Part shown: piece after piece, positions 1 to 8,726 of the stretch
Position numbering within the stretch: position 1 is the first letter of the stretch
Layout: each line of letters begins with the position of its first letter
From: Confluentibacter flavum
GTDB lineage: Bacteria; Bacteroidota; Bacteroidia; Flavobacteriales; Flavobacteriaceae
NCBI RefSeq assembly: GCF_002843175.1
Contig: NZ_PJEO01000033.1
Span: 29,756-93,755 of the forward strand
Direction of reading: 5' to 3'
Length of the DNA: 64,000 nt
Notes under the pieces: model-generated
The model's database searches: none
What the model was told of the DNA's origin: nothing
Seen by the model: the letters and a program-made list of their open reading frames with translations, nothing else
Made by a program: the position numbers and the translations under genes

Positions 1-149
1 TATGATTAAAAACCTAAGCGACAAAACGTCATTTTAACAAGTTTATAGATTAGCGCAAGCATGTTCTTGTTTTATTTTTTTGCCTATTGACCTATACTTT
101 CAAAAAAGTTGAACCTAATTTAAATTAAGCAAAATAAAATCAACAATCA

Positions 150-296
150 ATGAGCTTACATATTGAAGCAAAAAAAGGAGCCATTGCCGAATCAGTGTTA
201 TTACCAGGAGATCCCTTGCGCGCCAAATGGATTGCAGAGACTTTTTTAGAAAACATTGTATGCTACAATGATATGAAACTGATTACCTGTCCTTAA
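150..296 (+). pseudogene. deoD: N-terminal remnant of purine nucleoside phosphorylase (deoD)
   Basis: A 48-codon reading frame starts at ATG 150 and stops at TAA 294-296. Its first roughly 41 residues match the start of DeoD-type purine nucleoside phosphorylase, including the phosphate-binding motif [10 protein letters not shown] and the following WIAETFLEN. Full-length family members are about 235 aa; here the similarity ends after CYND, at the point where the family continues into its VRGMLGFTGTYKG segment. A short unrelated tail (MKLITCP) and a stop follow. It is therefore a truncated, presumably non-functional gene fragment, most likely left by a recombination or deletion whose junction is near position 275. 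The downstream gene begins only about 37 bp later, which fits a junction here. An intact copy may exist elsewhere in the genome. Confidence 0.85.
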
Positions 297-332
297 GACT
301 TGGTATCGCTAAAACATTTTAAAAACCAAGTT

Positions 333-1421
333 ATGCGTTTTGTTTTTGCATTCTTAATTATTGTTCACGGCCTCATACACCTTATGGGTTTCCTAAAAGC
401 TTTTGGATTTGCAAATCTTAATCAATTAAGCAAAAACATTTCAAAAACAATGGGATTGTTTTGGCTTTTTGCCGCAATACTGTTATTTATTACTACCCTT
501 TTTTACCTAACAAAAGACCGATGGTTTTTTATTGCTGTTCTGGCAATCGTTCTTTCGCAAATTCTGATTATCATGTCTTGGAAGGATGCCAAATTTGGTA
601 CTGTGGCCAATATAATTATTCTTATGGTTTGCATGTCTGCTTATGGGAATTATATATTTAATAAAAAGGTGAGCAATGAAACCACATCCCTATTAAAAGG
701 CGTTTCAGTAAATAATGATTCCATTATAACAAAGGAATATTTAACACATTTGCCAGAAATAGTTCAAAAATGGATACAGAATTCAGGTGTCATTGCTAAG
801 GAAAAAATGGTTTCTGTATGGTTGAAGCAACAAGGAGCACTGAAAACCAAACCTAGTGGTAAATGGATGCCTTTTGAAGCAGAACAACATTTTGATGTTT
901 CCCATCCCAGTTTTATATGGTCAACCGAAGTCGATTTTATGCCAATGGTGAAAATGGTTGGTAGAGATAAATTGGTAAATGGTGAAGGCGAAATGCTCAT
1001 CAAAATGGCAGGTTTAATTCCAGTGGTGGATGAAGGTAAAAACGAAAAAATAAATCAGGCTGCCATGTTACGATATATGGCTGAAATGGTTTGGTTTCCA
1101 TCGGCAGCTTTAAATAAATATATGACTTGGGAGCCTATTGATAGTACTTCGGCAAAAGCAACATTTACAATAAACTACAAAAGTGTCGTTGGGCTTTTTA
1201 AATTTTCTTCTGAGGGTCATTTTCTGTCTTTTGAAGCTCAACGTTATTATGGAGCAGGAGATGATGCAACTTTAGAAACATGGTATGTGCAATCAAAATC
1301 TTTTAAGGAATTTGATGGCTTTAAAATACCAAACAAATGCGAGGTCATTTGGAAATTAAAAGAAGGCGATTTCAATTGGTTGAATTTAGAAATCATAGAT
1401 TTAAAATACAACGTGAAATAA
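333..1421 (+). CDS. DUF6544/DUF6920-like membrane-anchored protein
   Basis: A 362-aa protein. The frame is open from a TTG at 300, but ATG 333 (MRFVFAFLIIVHGLIHLMGF) is preferred because it begins directly with a hydrophobic segment. The first 105 residues hold about four predicted transmembrane helices, with a His-rich HGLIHLMGF segment in the first. The rest (about 130-362) is a soluble domain with features such as VWFPSAALNKYMTWEPID and a Y-rich C-terminus, which resembles the DUF6544/DUF6920 family of unknown function. It is the first gene of a probable operon with the two small genes that follow (11-nt gap, then a 4-nt overlap). The family name is from memory of the pattern; no function can be given. 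Confidence 0.6.
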   Translation: MRFVFAFLIIVHGLIHLMGFLKAFGFANLNQLSKNISKTMGLFWLFAAILLFITTLFYLTKDRWFFIAVLAIVLSQILIIMSWKDAKFGTVANIIILMVCMSAYGNYIFNKKVSNETTSLLKGVSVNNDSIITKEYLTHLPEIVQKWIQNSGVIAKEKMVSVWLKQQGALKTKPSGKWMPFEAEQHFDVSHPSFIWSTEVDFMPMVKMVGRDKLVNGEGEMLIKMAGLIPVVDEGKNEKINQAAMLRYMAEMVWFPSAALNKYMTWEPIDSTSAKATFTINYKSVVGLFKFSSEGHFLSFEAQRYYGAGDDATLETWYVQSKSFKEFDGFKIPNKCEVIWKLKEGDFNWLNLEIIDLKYNVK

Positions 1422-1432
1422 TAATAACGCAT

Positions 1433-1600
1433 ATGAAAATTAACAAAGAATGGCACCACGCACATAAAATGCCCAAAAACCCAACACTTAAGCAACGCAT
1501 TAATTGGCATTTGGAACATTTGAAAAATTGCCAATGCAGAACCGATATTCCTAAAAAGTTAAAAGTAGAAATGAAGAAGTTAGGTATTAATAGTTTATGA
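1433..1600 (+). CDS. Small conserved hypothetical protein (55 aa)
   Basis: A 55-aa basic protein starting at ATG 1433 (MKINKEWHHAHKMPKNPT). The frame is open further upstream into the preceding gene, but this Met lies 11 nt after the preceding stop and gives a compact protein. It has a WHLEHLKNCQCR segment with two Cys and several His, a pattern I recognise from short uncharacterised Bacteroidota proteins. The Cys/His spacing might suggest metal binding, but that is speculation. Its stop codon overlaps the start of the next gene (ATGA), which indicates translational coupling. Confidence 0.65.
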   Translation: MKINKEWHHAHKMPKNPTLKQRINWHLEHLKNCQCRTDIPKKLKVEMKKLGINSL

Positions 1601-1935
1601 AAATAGACAAACTTTTAATAATAAAAAGCATACACACTGCCGTTTGGCTTTTTTTCAATGTGGTTATATTTTACCTTTTGTATGCGGTTATAATAAATAA
1701 AATTGACCATTGGGTTTGGATTTGCGTTAGTTTGGTAGTCCTAGAAGGAATTGTTTTGGTACTATTTAAAATGTTTTGTCCTTTAACGATAATAGCTAGA
1801 AAGTACTCTAATTCCACAAAAGATAATTTTGATATTTTCTTGCCAAATTGGTTGGCCAAGTATAATAAGATTATTTATACCAGCATATTTTTAATTGCTG
1901 TAGGCATTCTAATCTATCGCTTGATACGTGATTAA
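1597..1935 (+). CDS. Small integral membrane protein, DUF2784-like
   Basis: A 112-aa protein with three clear hydrophobic helices (about residues 10-33, 38-60 and 90-108). It overlaps the preceding gene by four bases (ATGA). A CPLT motif follows the second helix, a hallmark I associate with DUF2784 membrane proteins, although this protein is more divergent and has a longer C-terminal part. Function is unknown. It is the last gene of the three-gene operon that begins at 333. Confidence 0.55.
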   Translation: MKIDKLLIIKSIHTAVWLFFNVVIFYLLYAVIINKIDHWVWICVSLVVLEGIVLVLFKMFCPLTIIARKYSNSTKDNFDIFLPNWLAKYNKIIYTSIFLIAVGILIYRLIRD

Positions 1936-2427
1936 CTTAATTATCTTTTGCTTTTCACTCCTCTTTCTCCAATTTTCTAAAGTACCCTCTTGTTAAAAAA
2001 TCATGCTTTAAGGTTTACATGTTCTGGTTAAACTTGTCGGTACCTTCATTCCCGTTTTTTAAAGTGGTTTTTAGACTAGTGAAATAAGACAGTTCAACTA
2101 TTTCTTTCAAAAATGTTTGAACCCTATTTAGTCATTTTGGTTAATTTTCAACAAGTGGTTATAAAGCCTTGGCATTTGAAATTAATTAACTGTTGCTCTA
2201 GTCTCTTTCAAGAATTAATACCAAAAATTATTACCTCAGAATTTAGTTCGCTAAGTATATAATTAAACTGATTGGGTTAAGAAATTTCTTTTTAAGGGTA
2301 ATGATGCTCTTTCTTAAGATTTAGATTAGCTAAAATAAATTTCCATTTTTTAATTAAAATTTTCAATTAATATTAAGTATCACATAAACCAACGCTATGA
2401 GGTAAACTAAAATAAATCTTTAAAGAT
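1936..2427. other. 492-bp AT-rich intergenic region
   Basis: No convincing gene or RNA was seen. It holds one copy (2141-2172) of a 32-nt sequence that recurs upstream of the polysaccharide cluster. The promoter of the downstream glycosyltransferase gene presumably lies here, but I could not pick out a clear TTTG/TAnnTTTG pair. Confidence 0.6.
2141..2172 (+). repeat. 32-nt repeated intergenic motif, copy 1
   Basis: It begins TTAATTTTCAACAAGTGG and continues to ..AAAGCCTTGG. Copy 2 at 16453-16484 matches at 27 of 32 positions. Both copies are intergenic, about 255-310 bp upstream of a carbohydrate-active gene on the same strand. Role unknown. Confidence 0.45.
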
Positions 2428-4752
2428 ATGATAAGCAATATAAAAACTATAAATCCAGTTAATCGCAAGGCCAACATCAATAAAAAGACAAGGTTAAAAG
2501 ACAGGATTAGTTCCAATGACATCAAACTTAAACGTTTGCCAAAGGTATTAATGATATCAACATACCCTCCAAGACAATGTGGCATTGCAACCTATACTAA
2601 TGATTTAAAAAATGCGCTTGACAACAAATATGAAAATTGCTTTGAAACAAAAATTTGCGCTGTAGAATCGAACGTAGAAAGTCACACTTATAAAAAAGGA
2701 GATGTCGATTTGGTATTAAACACGGACGATTTACAATCGTTTATTTTAATTTCCAAAAAGATAAATGCCGATGAAGACATTGAACTGGTTATGGTTCAAC
2801 ATGAGTTTGGATTATTTAAAAATAATGAAGACGTTTTTGTGAACTTTTTAAAAATACTCACCAAACCAATAACACTTGCATTTCACACCGTATTGCCCAA
2901 CCCAACATTAGCTTTAGAAGTACATGTTAAAGCTTTGGCATCGATTGCTAATATAATTACGGTTATGACTAAATCTTCATCTGAATTACTAATAAACACC
3001 TATGGGATAAATCCAAGGAAAATAGAGATTATACCCCATGGAACCCATTTAATAAAACACAAGAAAAAATCGATTCTTAAAGAAAAGTATGATTTATCGG
3101 GAAGAAAAGTGATATCAACTTTTGGTTTATTGGGACCAGGTAAAAGTATTGAAACCACTTTAGATGCGTTACCCGAAATTATAAAAGAACACAATAATAT
3201 TATTTTTTTAGTTATAGGTAAAACACATCCAACGCTTTTTAATAAGGAAGGTAACACATACATGAATTTCTTGCAGAGCAAGGTTGAAGAATTAAAATTA
3301 AAAGACCATGTTAAATTTATCAGCAAATTTGTTCCTCTTCCAGAATTACTTGAATACCTACAACTATCTGACTGTTATGTGTTTACTTCAAATGATCCCA
3401 ATCAGGCTGTAAGTGGTACATTTTCTTATGCCGTAAGTTGTGGTTGCCCTATTATATCTACACCTATTCCCCATGCAAATGAAGTATTACGAAATGGAAG
3501 TGGTGTTCTTTTTGATTTTGGTAATTCTAAACAATTGTCTATGGAAGTGAATAAATTATTAAATAATAAAAATCTTAGAGATGATATGAAATTGAAAGGA
3601 TTACATGCTTCATCTGCTACCTCATGGGAAAATGCGGCTATAGCTCATGCCCATGTTTTTTCTAATGAAATAAAAAAACCATTGAAATTGATCTATAAGA
3701 AGCCACAGATCAACCTTGACCATATAAAAGCAATGACCACAGATGTTGGTATCATCCAATTTTCAATTATTAATACCCCTGATTTAAACTCTGGGTATAC
3801 CATAGATGATAATGCCAGAGCGCTTATAGCTGTTTGCCAACATTACAAAGTAACGCATAATCCATCCGATTTAAAATTGATAAAGATATACATCAATTTC
3901 ATTTTAAAGTGCCAACGTTACAATGGTTTATTTTTTAACTATGTGGACAAGGATAAAAAATTCACCAAGCAGAATGATGAAGAAAATTTAGAGGATGCTA
4001 ATGGAAGGGCCATTTGGTCTTTAGGCTATGCGTATTCATTATTGGATGAAGCAATTGATTTAGATATAACCCTTCTTCAAAATATGAAATGGGCAATCAA
4101 TCAATTTCAATTACCAATGCAAAACTTTGAATCCCCTAGAGCCATTGCCTTTATTATAAAAGGTTTATACTTCTTTAATATGAAATTGAATAGTAGCGAT
4201 ATAACCATATCAATTGAAGATATGGCTAATAAGCTTGTTGATTCATATAAGTTCCATTCTGAAGACGATTGGAATTGGTATGAACCTTATCTTACCTATG
4301 CCAATAGCGTATTACCGGAAGCGTTATTATGTGCATGGAAAGCTACTGAGAAAACAAAATTCAAGCGCATAGCGAAGGAATCTTTTGATTTTCTACTTTC
4401 GAAAACGTTTGACGGAGATTCAATCAAAATTATATGCAATCAAAACTGGCTAGTAAAAGGTTCTGATGAAAAATTAGCATATATTGGAGGAGAACAACCC
4501 ATTGATGTTACCTACACCATATTGGCCTTAAAACAATTTGATCTTATTTTCCCTTTAGAAGGTTACAATACCAAAATGGAAATAGCTTTCAGCTGGTTTC
4601 TTGGTAACAACCAATTAAAACAAATCATTTACAATCCATGTACAGGTGGTTGTCATGATGGCCTTGAAACGCATAATGTTAATTTGAACCAAGGTGCAGA
4701 ATCTACAGTTAGTTATTTATTGGCCCGGTTAGCTTTTGAGGAAATAGCGTAA
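2428..4752 (+). CDS. Two-domain GT4-family glycosyltransferase
   Basis: A 774-aa cytoplasmic-type protein without a signal peptide. After a basic N-terminal stretch, residues about 38-430 form a GT4 (glycosyl transferase group 1) fold. A glycine-rich loop (STYPPRQCGIATYT) opens the N-terminal Rossmann domain, FGLLGPGKSIETTLDAL opens the second, and the nucleotide-sugar-binding acidic region appears as NQAVSGTFSYAVSCGCPIIST. The second half (about 440-774) is a helical domain resembling an (alpha/alpha)6 barrel, with EENLEDANGRAIWSLGYA and YEPYLTYANSVLPEALL. Its stop faces that of a GH130 gene only 36 bp away, so one enzyme may make and the other degrade the same, probably mannose-containing, oligosaccharide. 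The donor, the acceptor and the activity of the C-terminal domain are not known from sequence. Confidence 0.8.
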   Translation: MISNIKTINPVNRKANINKKTRLKDRISSNDIKLKRLPKVLMISTYPPRQCGIATYTNDLKNALDNKYENCFETKICAVESNVESHTYKKGDVDLVLNTDDLQSFILISKKINADEDIELVMVQHEFGLFKNNEDVFVNFLKILTKPITLAFHTVLPNPTLALEVHVKALASIANIITVMTKSSSELLINTYGINPRKIEIIPHGTHLIKHKKKSILKEKYDLSGRKVISTFGLLGPGKSIETTLDALPEIIKEHNNIIFLVIGKTHPTLFNKEGNTYMNFLQSKVEELKLKDHVKFISKFVPLPELLEYLQLSDCYVFTSNDPNQAVSGTFSYAVSCGCPIISTPIPHANEVLRNGSGVLFDFGNSKQLSMEVNKLLNNKNLRDDMKLKGLHASSATSWENAAIAHAHVFSNEIKKPLKLIYKKPQINLDHIKAMTTDVGIIQFSIINTPDLNSGYTIDDNARALIAVCQHYKVTHNPSDLKLIKIYINFILKCQRYNGLFFNYVDKDKKFTKQNDEENLEDANGRAIWSLGYAYSLLDEAIDLDITLLQNMKWAINQFQLPMQNFESPRAIAFIIKGLYFFNMKLNSSDITISIEDMANKLVDSYKFHSEDDWNWYEPYLTYANSVLPEALLCAWKATEKTKFKRIAKESFDFLLSKTFDGDSIKIICNQNWLVKGSDEKLAYIGGEQPIDVTYTILALKQFDLIFPLEGYNTKMEIAFSWFLGNNQLKQIIYNPCTGGCHDGLETHNVNLNQGAESTVSYLLARLAFEEIA

Positions 4753-4788
4753 ATATGGTATTTCCTTAAAAGATAATCTAAAATGCAA

Positions 4789-6252
4789 TCAATCTTTTGC
4801 TTTAAGAGCTGCTAGTAGATCGTCCATATTAACAGTAACATATGAAGATGAATAATCGGATACAGCATATGGTAAGATTAAATGGTTATTATGGATGAGG
4901 CTGCCACATGAATACACAACATTTGGCACATAACCTTCTCTTTCTTCTTCCAATGGGGAAAGCAGAGGTTCTTTTAACCTGCCAATCTCTTTGGTTGGAT
5001 CTTCTAAATCCAATAATGAAGCACCAATACAATAACGTCTCATGGCGCCGACACCGTGGGTAATTAACAACCAACCTTGATCTGTGTAAATGGGTGAACC
5101 ACAATTTCCTATTTGCGTAAACTCCCAGGGGAATTTAGGTTCTTGAATTTTTATGGGATTATTCCATAACGTAATTCTTTTGGAATAAAAAAGATAATTA
5201 TTAACCCCATCAATTCTTGCCAACATGGCATATTTTCCTTTAATCTTACGAGGAAAAAGTGCAAAGTTTTTGTTTTGGGCCCCATCTCCGTGCATGGGCA
5301 TAATTCTAAAATTCCTAAAATCGTTTGTTGAAAGTATCTTGGGAAGAATGGCATAACCATCATAGGCCGTGTAAGTGGCATATATTTTTTCAGTGCCATC
5401 ATCTTCTGTAAAACGCACAAATCTAGCATCTTCAATTCCTTTACTTTCTGATGGTGAAATGGGGAAAATGGCGCGTTCTGAAATATTGGAGTCTTCATGA
5501 AATTCAATATCATAATAGGAATCAACTAGCCAGGTCATTTCGTTAAGTGCCTTTTTCCTTTGTTCATCAATGTTCTGCTTCAATACATCGCTAACGGCAT
5601 CTTTTAAAGCAAAATATTCGAATCTGCTTGATAATGAATTCATAATGGTTGAAGAATATTCCTTTGGAATATTCATTTCCTCCATTTTCTTCATAAATCG
5701 TTTTTTGTTGTATGTTTTTTTATTTGTAAGAATTGGAAGATCGATATGATTGTGTACATGCTGCATATGTAAATTATTGGAAGTATCCAATATGCCTTTC
5801 CTAAAAACTATAGAGGATAAATGCCCCTCTCCTGTAGCCCTAAAGGATATTATGACCCTCTTTTCTCCCTCAGCCAAAAAAGACTGATCGAAATGTTCAA
5901 CAATTGAAGGGTTAAACAAAGCGGAGGCCTCTACGGAATATTCCATTGTACTATAGGAGCCTATCAAAAGTTTTCGTTCCAAGGATAACTTTTTATGATC
6001 CATCCCCATGGATTCTATTAGATTTACATAATTGTAAAAATGCTTTAAAAAAATATTTGAAATATTTCTGTGTCTGTCTAGAAACTCTTTAAGGATTATT
6101 TCAAGTTCATGTTTAACATCAACCTCACTTAAACTCATGATGCGGTTCACTAGATTTATGGTTCTAGCATCACCATTATTAAAAAAACGGGCAACTACCC
6201 GACTGGAATCTGGTTTAAAATATAGATTTTTACGAACTACTGCAATTGACAT
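4789..6252 (-). CDS. GH130 family beta-mannoside phosphorylase/hydrolase
   Basis: A 487-aa cytoplasmic protein. The five-bladed propeller domain spans roughly residues 120-480. The family signature GIEDARF places the expected general acid at Asp275. Other propeller segments are FPWEFTQIGNCGSP and a C-terminal NVVYSCGSLIHNNHLILPY. Known GH130 enzymes phosphorolyse or hydrolyse beta-mannosides. An N-terminal helical extension of about 110 residues makes it longer than the 300-350 aa typical of mannosylglucose phosphorylases and puts it in the longer, less studied group. It is convergent with the GT4 glycosyltransferase gene, suggesting a shared glycan, possibly a storage or compatible-solute saccharide. 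Whether it is a phosphorylase or a hydrolase cannot be settled here. Confidence 0.85.
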   Translation of the reverse strand: MSIAVVRKNLYFKPDSSRVVARFFNNGDARTINLVNRIMSLSEVDVKHELEIILKEFLDRHRNISNIFLKHFYNYVNLIESMGMDHKKLSLERKLLIGSYSTMEYSVEASALFNPSIVEHFDQSFLAEGEKRVIISFRATGEGHLSSIVFRKGILDTSNNLHMQHVHNHIDLPILTNKKTYNKKRFMKKMEEMNIPKEYSSTIMNSLSSRFEYFALKDAVSDVLKQNIDEQRKKALNEMTWLVDSYYDIEFHEDSNISERAIFPISPSESKGIEDARFVRFTEDDGTEKIYATYTAYDGYAILPKILSTNDFRNFRIMPMHGDGAQNKNFALFPRKIKGKYAMLARIDGVNNYLFYSKRITLWNNPIKIQEPKFPWEFTQIGNCGSPIYTDQGWLLITHGVGAMRRYCIGASLLDLEDPTKEIGRLKEPLLSPLEEEREGYVPNVVYSCGSLIHNNHLILPYAVSDYSSSYVTVNMDDLLAALKAKD

Positions 6253-6328
6253 GGTATTATCTAATTTTTAAATTATTTTTTAATTTCATCTTAAAATCTG
6301 TTACTAAACCACCTGAATAATAAAATAA

Positions 6329-6375
6329 ACTGCCTATAAATTAATTAGAGATTACCCAATTAATTTACAGGCAGT
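6329..6375 (-). terminator. Stem-loop terminator of the DUF892 gene
   Basis: An 18-bp inverted repeat (ACTGCCTATAAATTAATT against its complement) with one mismatched pair and an 11-nt loop. It lies 21 bp past the stop codon of the minus-strand gene at 6397-6882. In that direction a T-rich tract (TTATTTTATTATT) follows, consistent with intrinsic termination. Confidence 0.75.
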
Positions 6376-6396
6376 AAAATATTTGAATTAGGTTAC

Positions 6397-6882
6397 TTAA
6401 TTAACAGCTTTTCTGTTGAGTCTGTTTTCTGCTAGCTTATTTAACTTGTTATTTGCATTATATTCTTCATCCAAGGTTTCCTGTAACTTCCTTGCTATAT
6501 TATCGTAACCTAATTCTTTGGCATAGCGAACTGCAGTACCATACGCCGCAATCTCATAATGCTCAAAACGTTGAGCTTCTGCAATTAGACCTGCGTCCAT
6601 AACCTCATCATCATTTGCTTCTTCTATAAAACTCTCGGTTTCGCTAATTAAACCTTTCATCGCTTTGCATGTTTCTCCGTTTGGGGATATCTCTAAATCG
6701 CCACAAATTTCTTGAAGTCGTCTTTTATGTTCCTTGGTTTCTTGCAAGTGATCTTCAAAAGCTTGCTTTAACATACTATCACTTGCCTTATTTACAGCTT
6801 TAGGAAGTGCATCTATTAATTGGTTTTCTGCACTAAATAGGTCTTTTAAATGATGCTCTAATAAATCTTTTAATGTTTTCAT
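6397..6882 (-). CDS. YciE/YciF-like ferritin-like protein (DUF892)
   Basis: A 161-aa, all-helical, acidic protein. It begins with the family's characteristic LKDLLEHHLKDLFSAENQL and carries the conserved EHKRRLQEI, DAGLIAEAQRFEHYEIAAYGTA and LDEEYNANNKL segments. The repeated E..H positions are the ferritin-like di-metal ligands of the DUF892 family. E. coli YciE and YciF are stress-induced members, and the precise reaction is unknown. It is a single gene with its own terminator just downstream (6329-6375). A second ferritin-like four-helix protein lies next to it, in line with a stress-response neighbourhood. Confidence 0.88.
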   Translation of the reverse strand: MKTLKDLLEHHLKDLFSAENQLIDALPKAVNKASDSMLKQAFEDHLQETKEHKRRLQEICGDLEISPNGETCKAMKGLISETESFIEEANDDEVMDAGLIAEAQRFEHYEIAAYGTAVRYAKELGYDNIARKLQETLDEEYNANNKLNKLAENRLNRKAVN

Positions 6883-7139
6883 GATTTTAAGTTTTTTATA
6901 ATTAATTGTTTAAAGATATTTTGAAAAGTAACGGGCGACTAATCTTAAAAATAAAATTATTGACCCAAATGATACAAAATTTTGACAATTCTATTACTTT
7001 AACATATCACATTAACATGGTCGTTCGCCAGCCTTAAGACCTTAAGAATTGTGTCATATACTAGAAAAATGCCTATTAGTTCTTCAGGGATTTTATAAAT
7101 AATAAATAATAGTAATAATGTAAAAAGATCCTTATTAAT

Positions 7140-7589
7140 TTAGCGAATATCCTCTAATCTTTTAATGGTGTTAAGGTCGTTTGCAATAGCCTCTCTTTGC
7201 TTAAGTATTACTCCTTGAGTGCTGAATGGCAATGACGTTTCGTTAAGAATATCATTATATTCTTCTAAAGCTGCCTTTTCACCTCTAATAGCTTCTTCCA
7301 GCATAGATTCATCATTGTTCGTTGAAAACATGGCCTTTACATCCATCCACGTACGATGAGCTGCACCAGCAAAGCTTCCCCCTTTATCAATATCTTCACC
7401 AAAAGATTTAATTTCCCCTTTTAATTCTTGTCCAAACCCATAACGCTCTTGAGCTTTTCTTTGGAAATAATTTTTTAAATACGTATGATTTGTATTCTCT
7501 GCTGCCTTCCTAAAACCTTTTTCAGCATCAAATGTTTTCTCTAACAGGTCATTTAATTTATTTCCTATTGTTTCTGTGTATGTATTCAT
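7140..7589 (-). CDS. PA2169-family four-helix-bundle protein (DUF2383)
   Basis: A 149-aa helical protein with the PA2169/DUF2383 pattern: LNDLLEKTFDAEKGFRKAAE at the start, a middle KAQERYGFGQELKGEI, the turn GGSFAGAAHRTWMDVK, and EEAIRGEKAALEEYNDIL near the end. This is a ferritin-like fold and the family is usually found with stress genes. No catalytic function is established. It stands between the DUF892 gene and the AraC regulator, all on the minus strand, but gaps of 100-260 bp suggest separate transcripts. Confidence 0.85.
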   Translation of the reverse strand: MNTYTETIGNKLNDLLEKTFDAEKGFRKAAENTNHTYLKNYFQRKAQERYGFGQELKGEIKSFGEDIDKGGSFAGAAHRTWMDVKAMFSTNNDESMLEEAIRGEKAALEEYNDILNETSLPFSTQGVILKQREAIANDLNTIKRLEDIR

Positions 7590-7691
7590 AATAATTTAAG
7601 TTTAATTATTGATTAAAATTTACTTGTGTAATTTAGAGATGAAAACCTCCACCTCTTGATTCTTTTAAATGAATAATTGACTCATTTAAAT

Positions 7692-8726
7692 TTAAACGGC
7701 ATTCATATTGAAGCTTTTAATATCTAAAATATTTTGATGGTTTTGATAGTGTTTTGGACTACAGTTATATTTTTCTTTAAAAATTTTAGAAAAATAACTT
7801 CTACTGGTAAGACCTACCGAGTATACAATTTCTGAGATATTGAGTTCTGTTGTTCTTATTAAGTTTTCTGCTACTTCAATTCTTATATTTCTAATAAAAT
7901 CGGTAACTGTTCTATTATGTAATATTTTAAAACCCTCTTGTAATTTGAAAGGTGATAAACCGGATTTTCTACTTAAATATTTTAGACTATATTGAATTTC
8001 TGGAGCACTTCTTATATGTTCTGCTATATCTTTTACAGCTTCCATATCTGTTTGGGTAAGGGAGTAGTAATTAGTCATTGCATTACTTAGGTCATTTTTA
8101 TGTTGTTCAATTTCTAGGGCTAGAATTAAATAAACAACACTATTAATCAACAAATTTCTAACCAATCCTTTCTGGTTAAGAGATTTAAGATGATTTATTT
8201 TTTCTACAATTTTCAAGTTGAAAGAACCTATGTAAGAGTAAACACTATTTTGCTGATCAAGAATGAATGTGATTTTTAATTGATCTCTTAATTCTTTATC
8301 TGAAACCGATAAAACATCTACAGTAACCATAGAGAATTCTACCTTTTTATTTTTTTCGAAACTGAAAAAGATATTGTTTTCCGAGGAATTTGAAAAAATA
8401 CCAGTTTGAAATTGTCCTAATTTGTTTTCTTTACCATTGCCTTCGAAGCTTTGCTTAACATGTCCTTTAGAACAGTATCCGAAATACATTGAATTCGTTT
8501 CGCTAAGTCTATTTAAAAATGTTACATCTTCCTTAAATACAAGGCTATATTCCATATAAACTATGGCCTTTTCTATGGAGACTCCGGAAATAAATCCTTT
8601 AACAATGTCATTGTTTAGTTCCAATTTGTATTCTTTAGATTTTATGTCTAGTTTTCCACCCAATTCCGCTTGAATTTGATCAAAAATAACAGAGAGGGAA
8701 TTTGAAGTTATTGATACCGTTTTCAT
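7692..8726 (-). CDS. AraC-family transcriptional regulator
   Basis: A 344-aa protein. The C-terminal 100 residues carry a double helix-turn-helix of the AraC type: LKYLSRKSGLSPFKLQEGFK, then RNIRIEVAENLIRTTELNISE and IVYSVGLTSRSYFSKIFKEKY, ending NCSPKHYQNHQ. The N-terminal 230 residues are beta-rich and are not a recognisable sugar-binding cupin or periplasmic sensor. There are no transmembrane segments, so it is a cytoplasmic one-component regulator. By position it more probably controls the neighbouring stress genes than the polysaccharide locus 8 kb away, but this is inference. Confidence 0.85.
   Translation of the reverse strand: MKTVSITSNSLSVIFDQIQAELGGKLDIKSKEYKLELNNDIVKGFISGVSIEKAIVYMEYSLVFKEDVTFLNRLSETNSMYFGYCSKGHVKQSFEGNGKENKLGQFQTGIFSNSSENNIFFSFEKNKKVEFSMVTVDVLSVSDKELRDQLKITFILDQQNSVYSYIGSFNLKIVEKINHLKSLNQKGLVRNLLINSVVYLILALEIEQHKNDLSNAMTNYYSLTQTDMEAVKDIAEHIRSAPEIQYSLKYLSRKSGLSPFKLQEGFKILHNRTVTDFIRNIRIEVAENLIRTTELNISEIVYSVGLTSRSYFSKIFKEKYNCSPKHYQNHQNILDIKSFNMNAV

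Noticed and set aside
300..332. TTG start giving an 11-residue longer form of the DUF6544-like protein
   Set aside because: ATG 333 begins directly at the first hydrophobic segment; the upstream residues are not typical and lie almost against the deoD remnant stop.
1337..1432. Upstream extension of the small 55-aa protein
   Set aside because: It overlaps the preceding gene by 85 bp in another frame; ATG 1433 is a natural start just after that gene's stop.
7664..7690. Palindrome TTTAAATGA..TCATTTAAA just after the AraC gene as a terminator
   Set aside because: The stem is only 9 AT-rich pairs and no T run follows on the minus strand; too weak to call.
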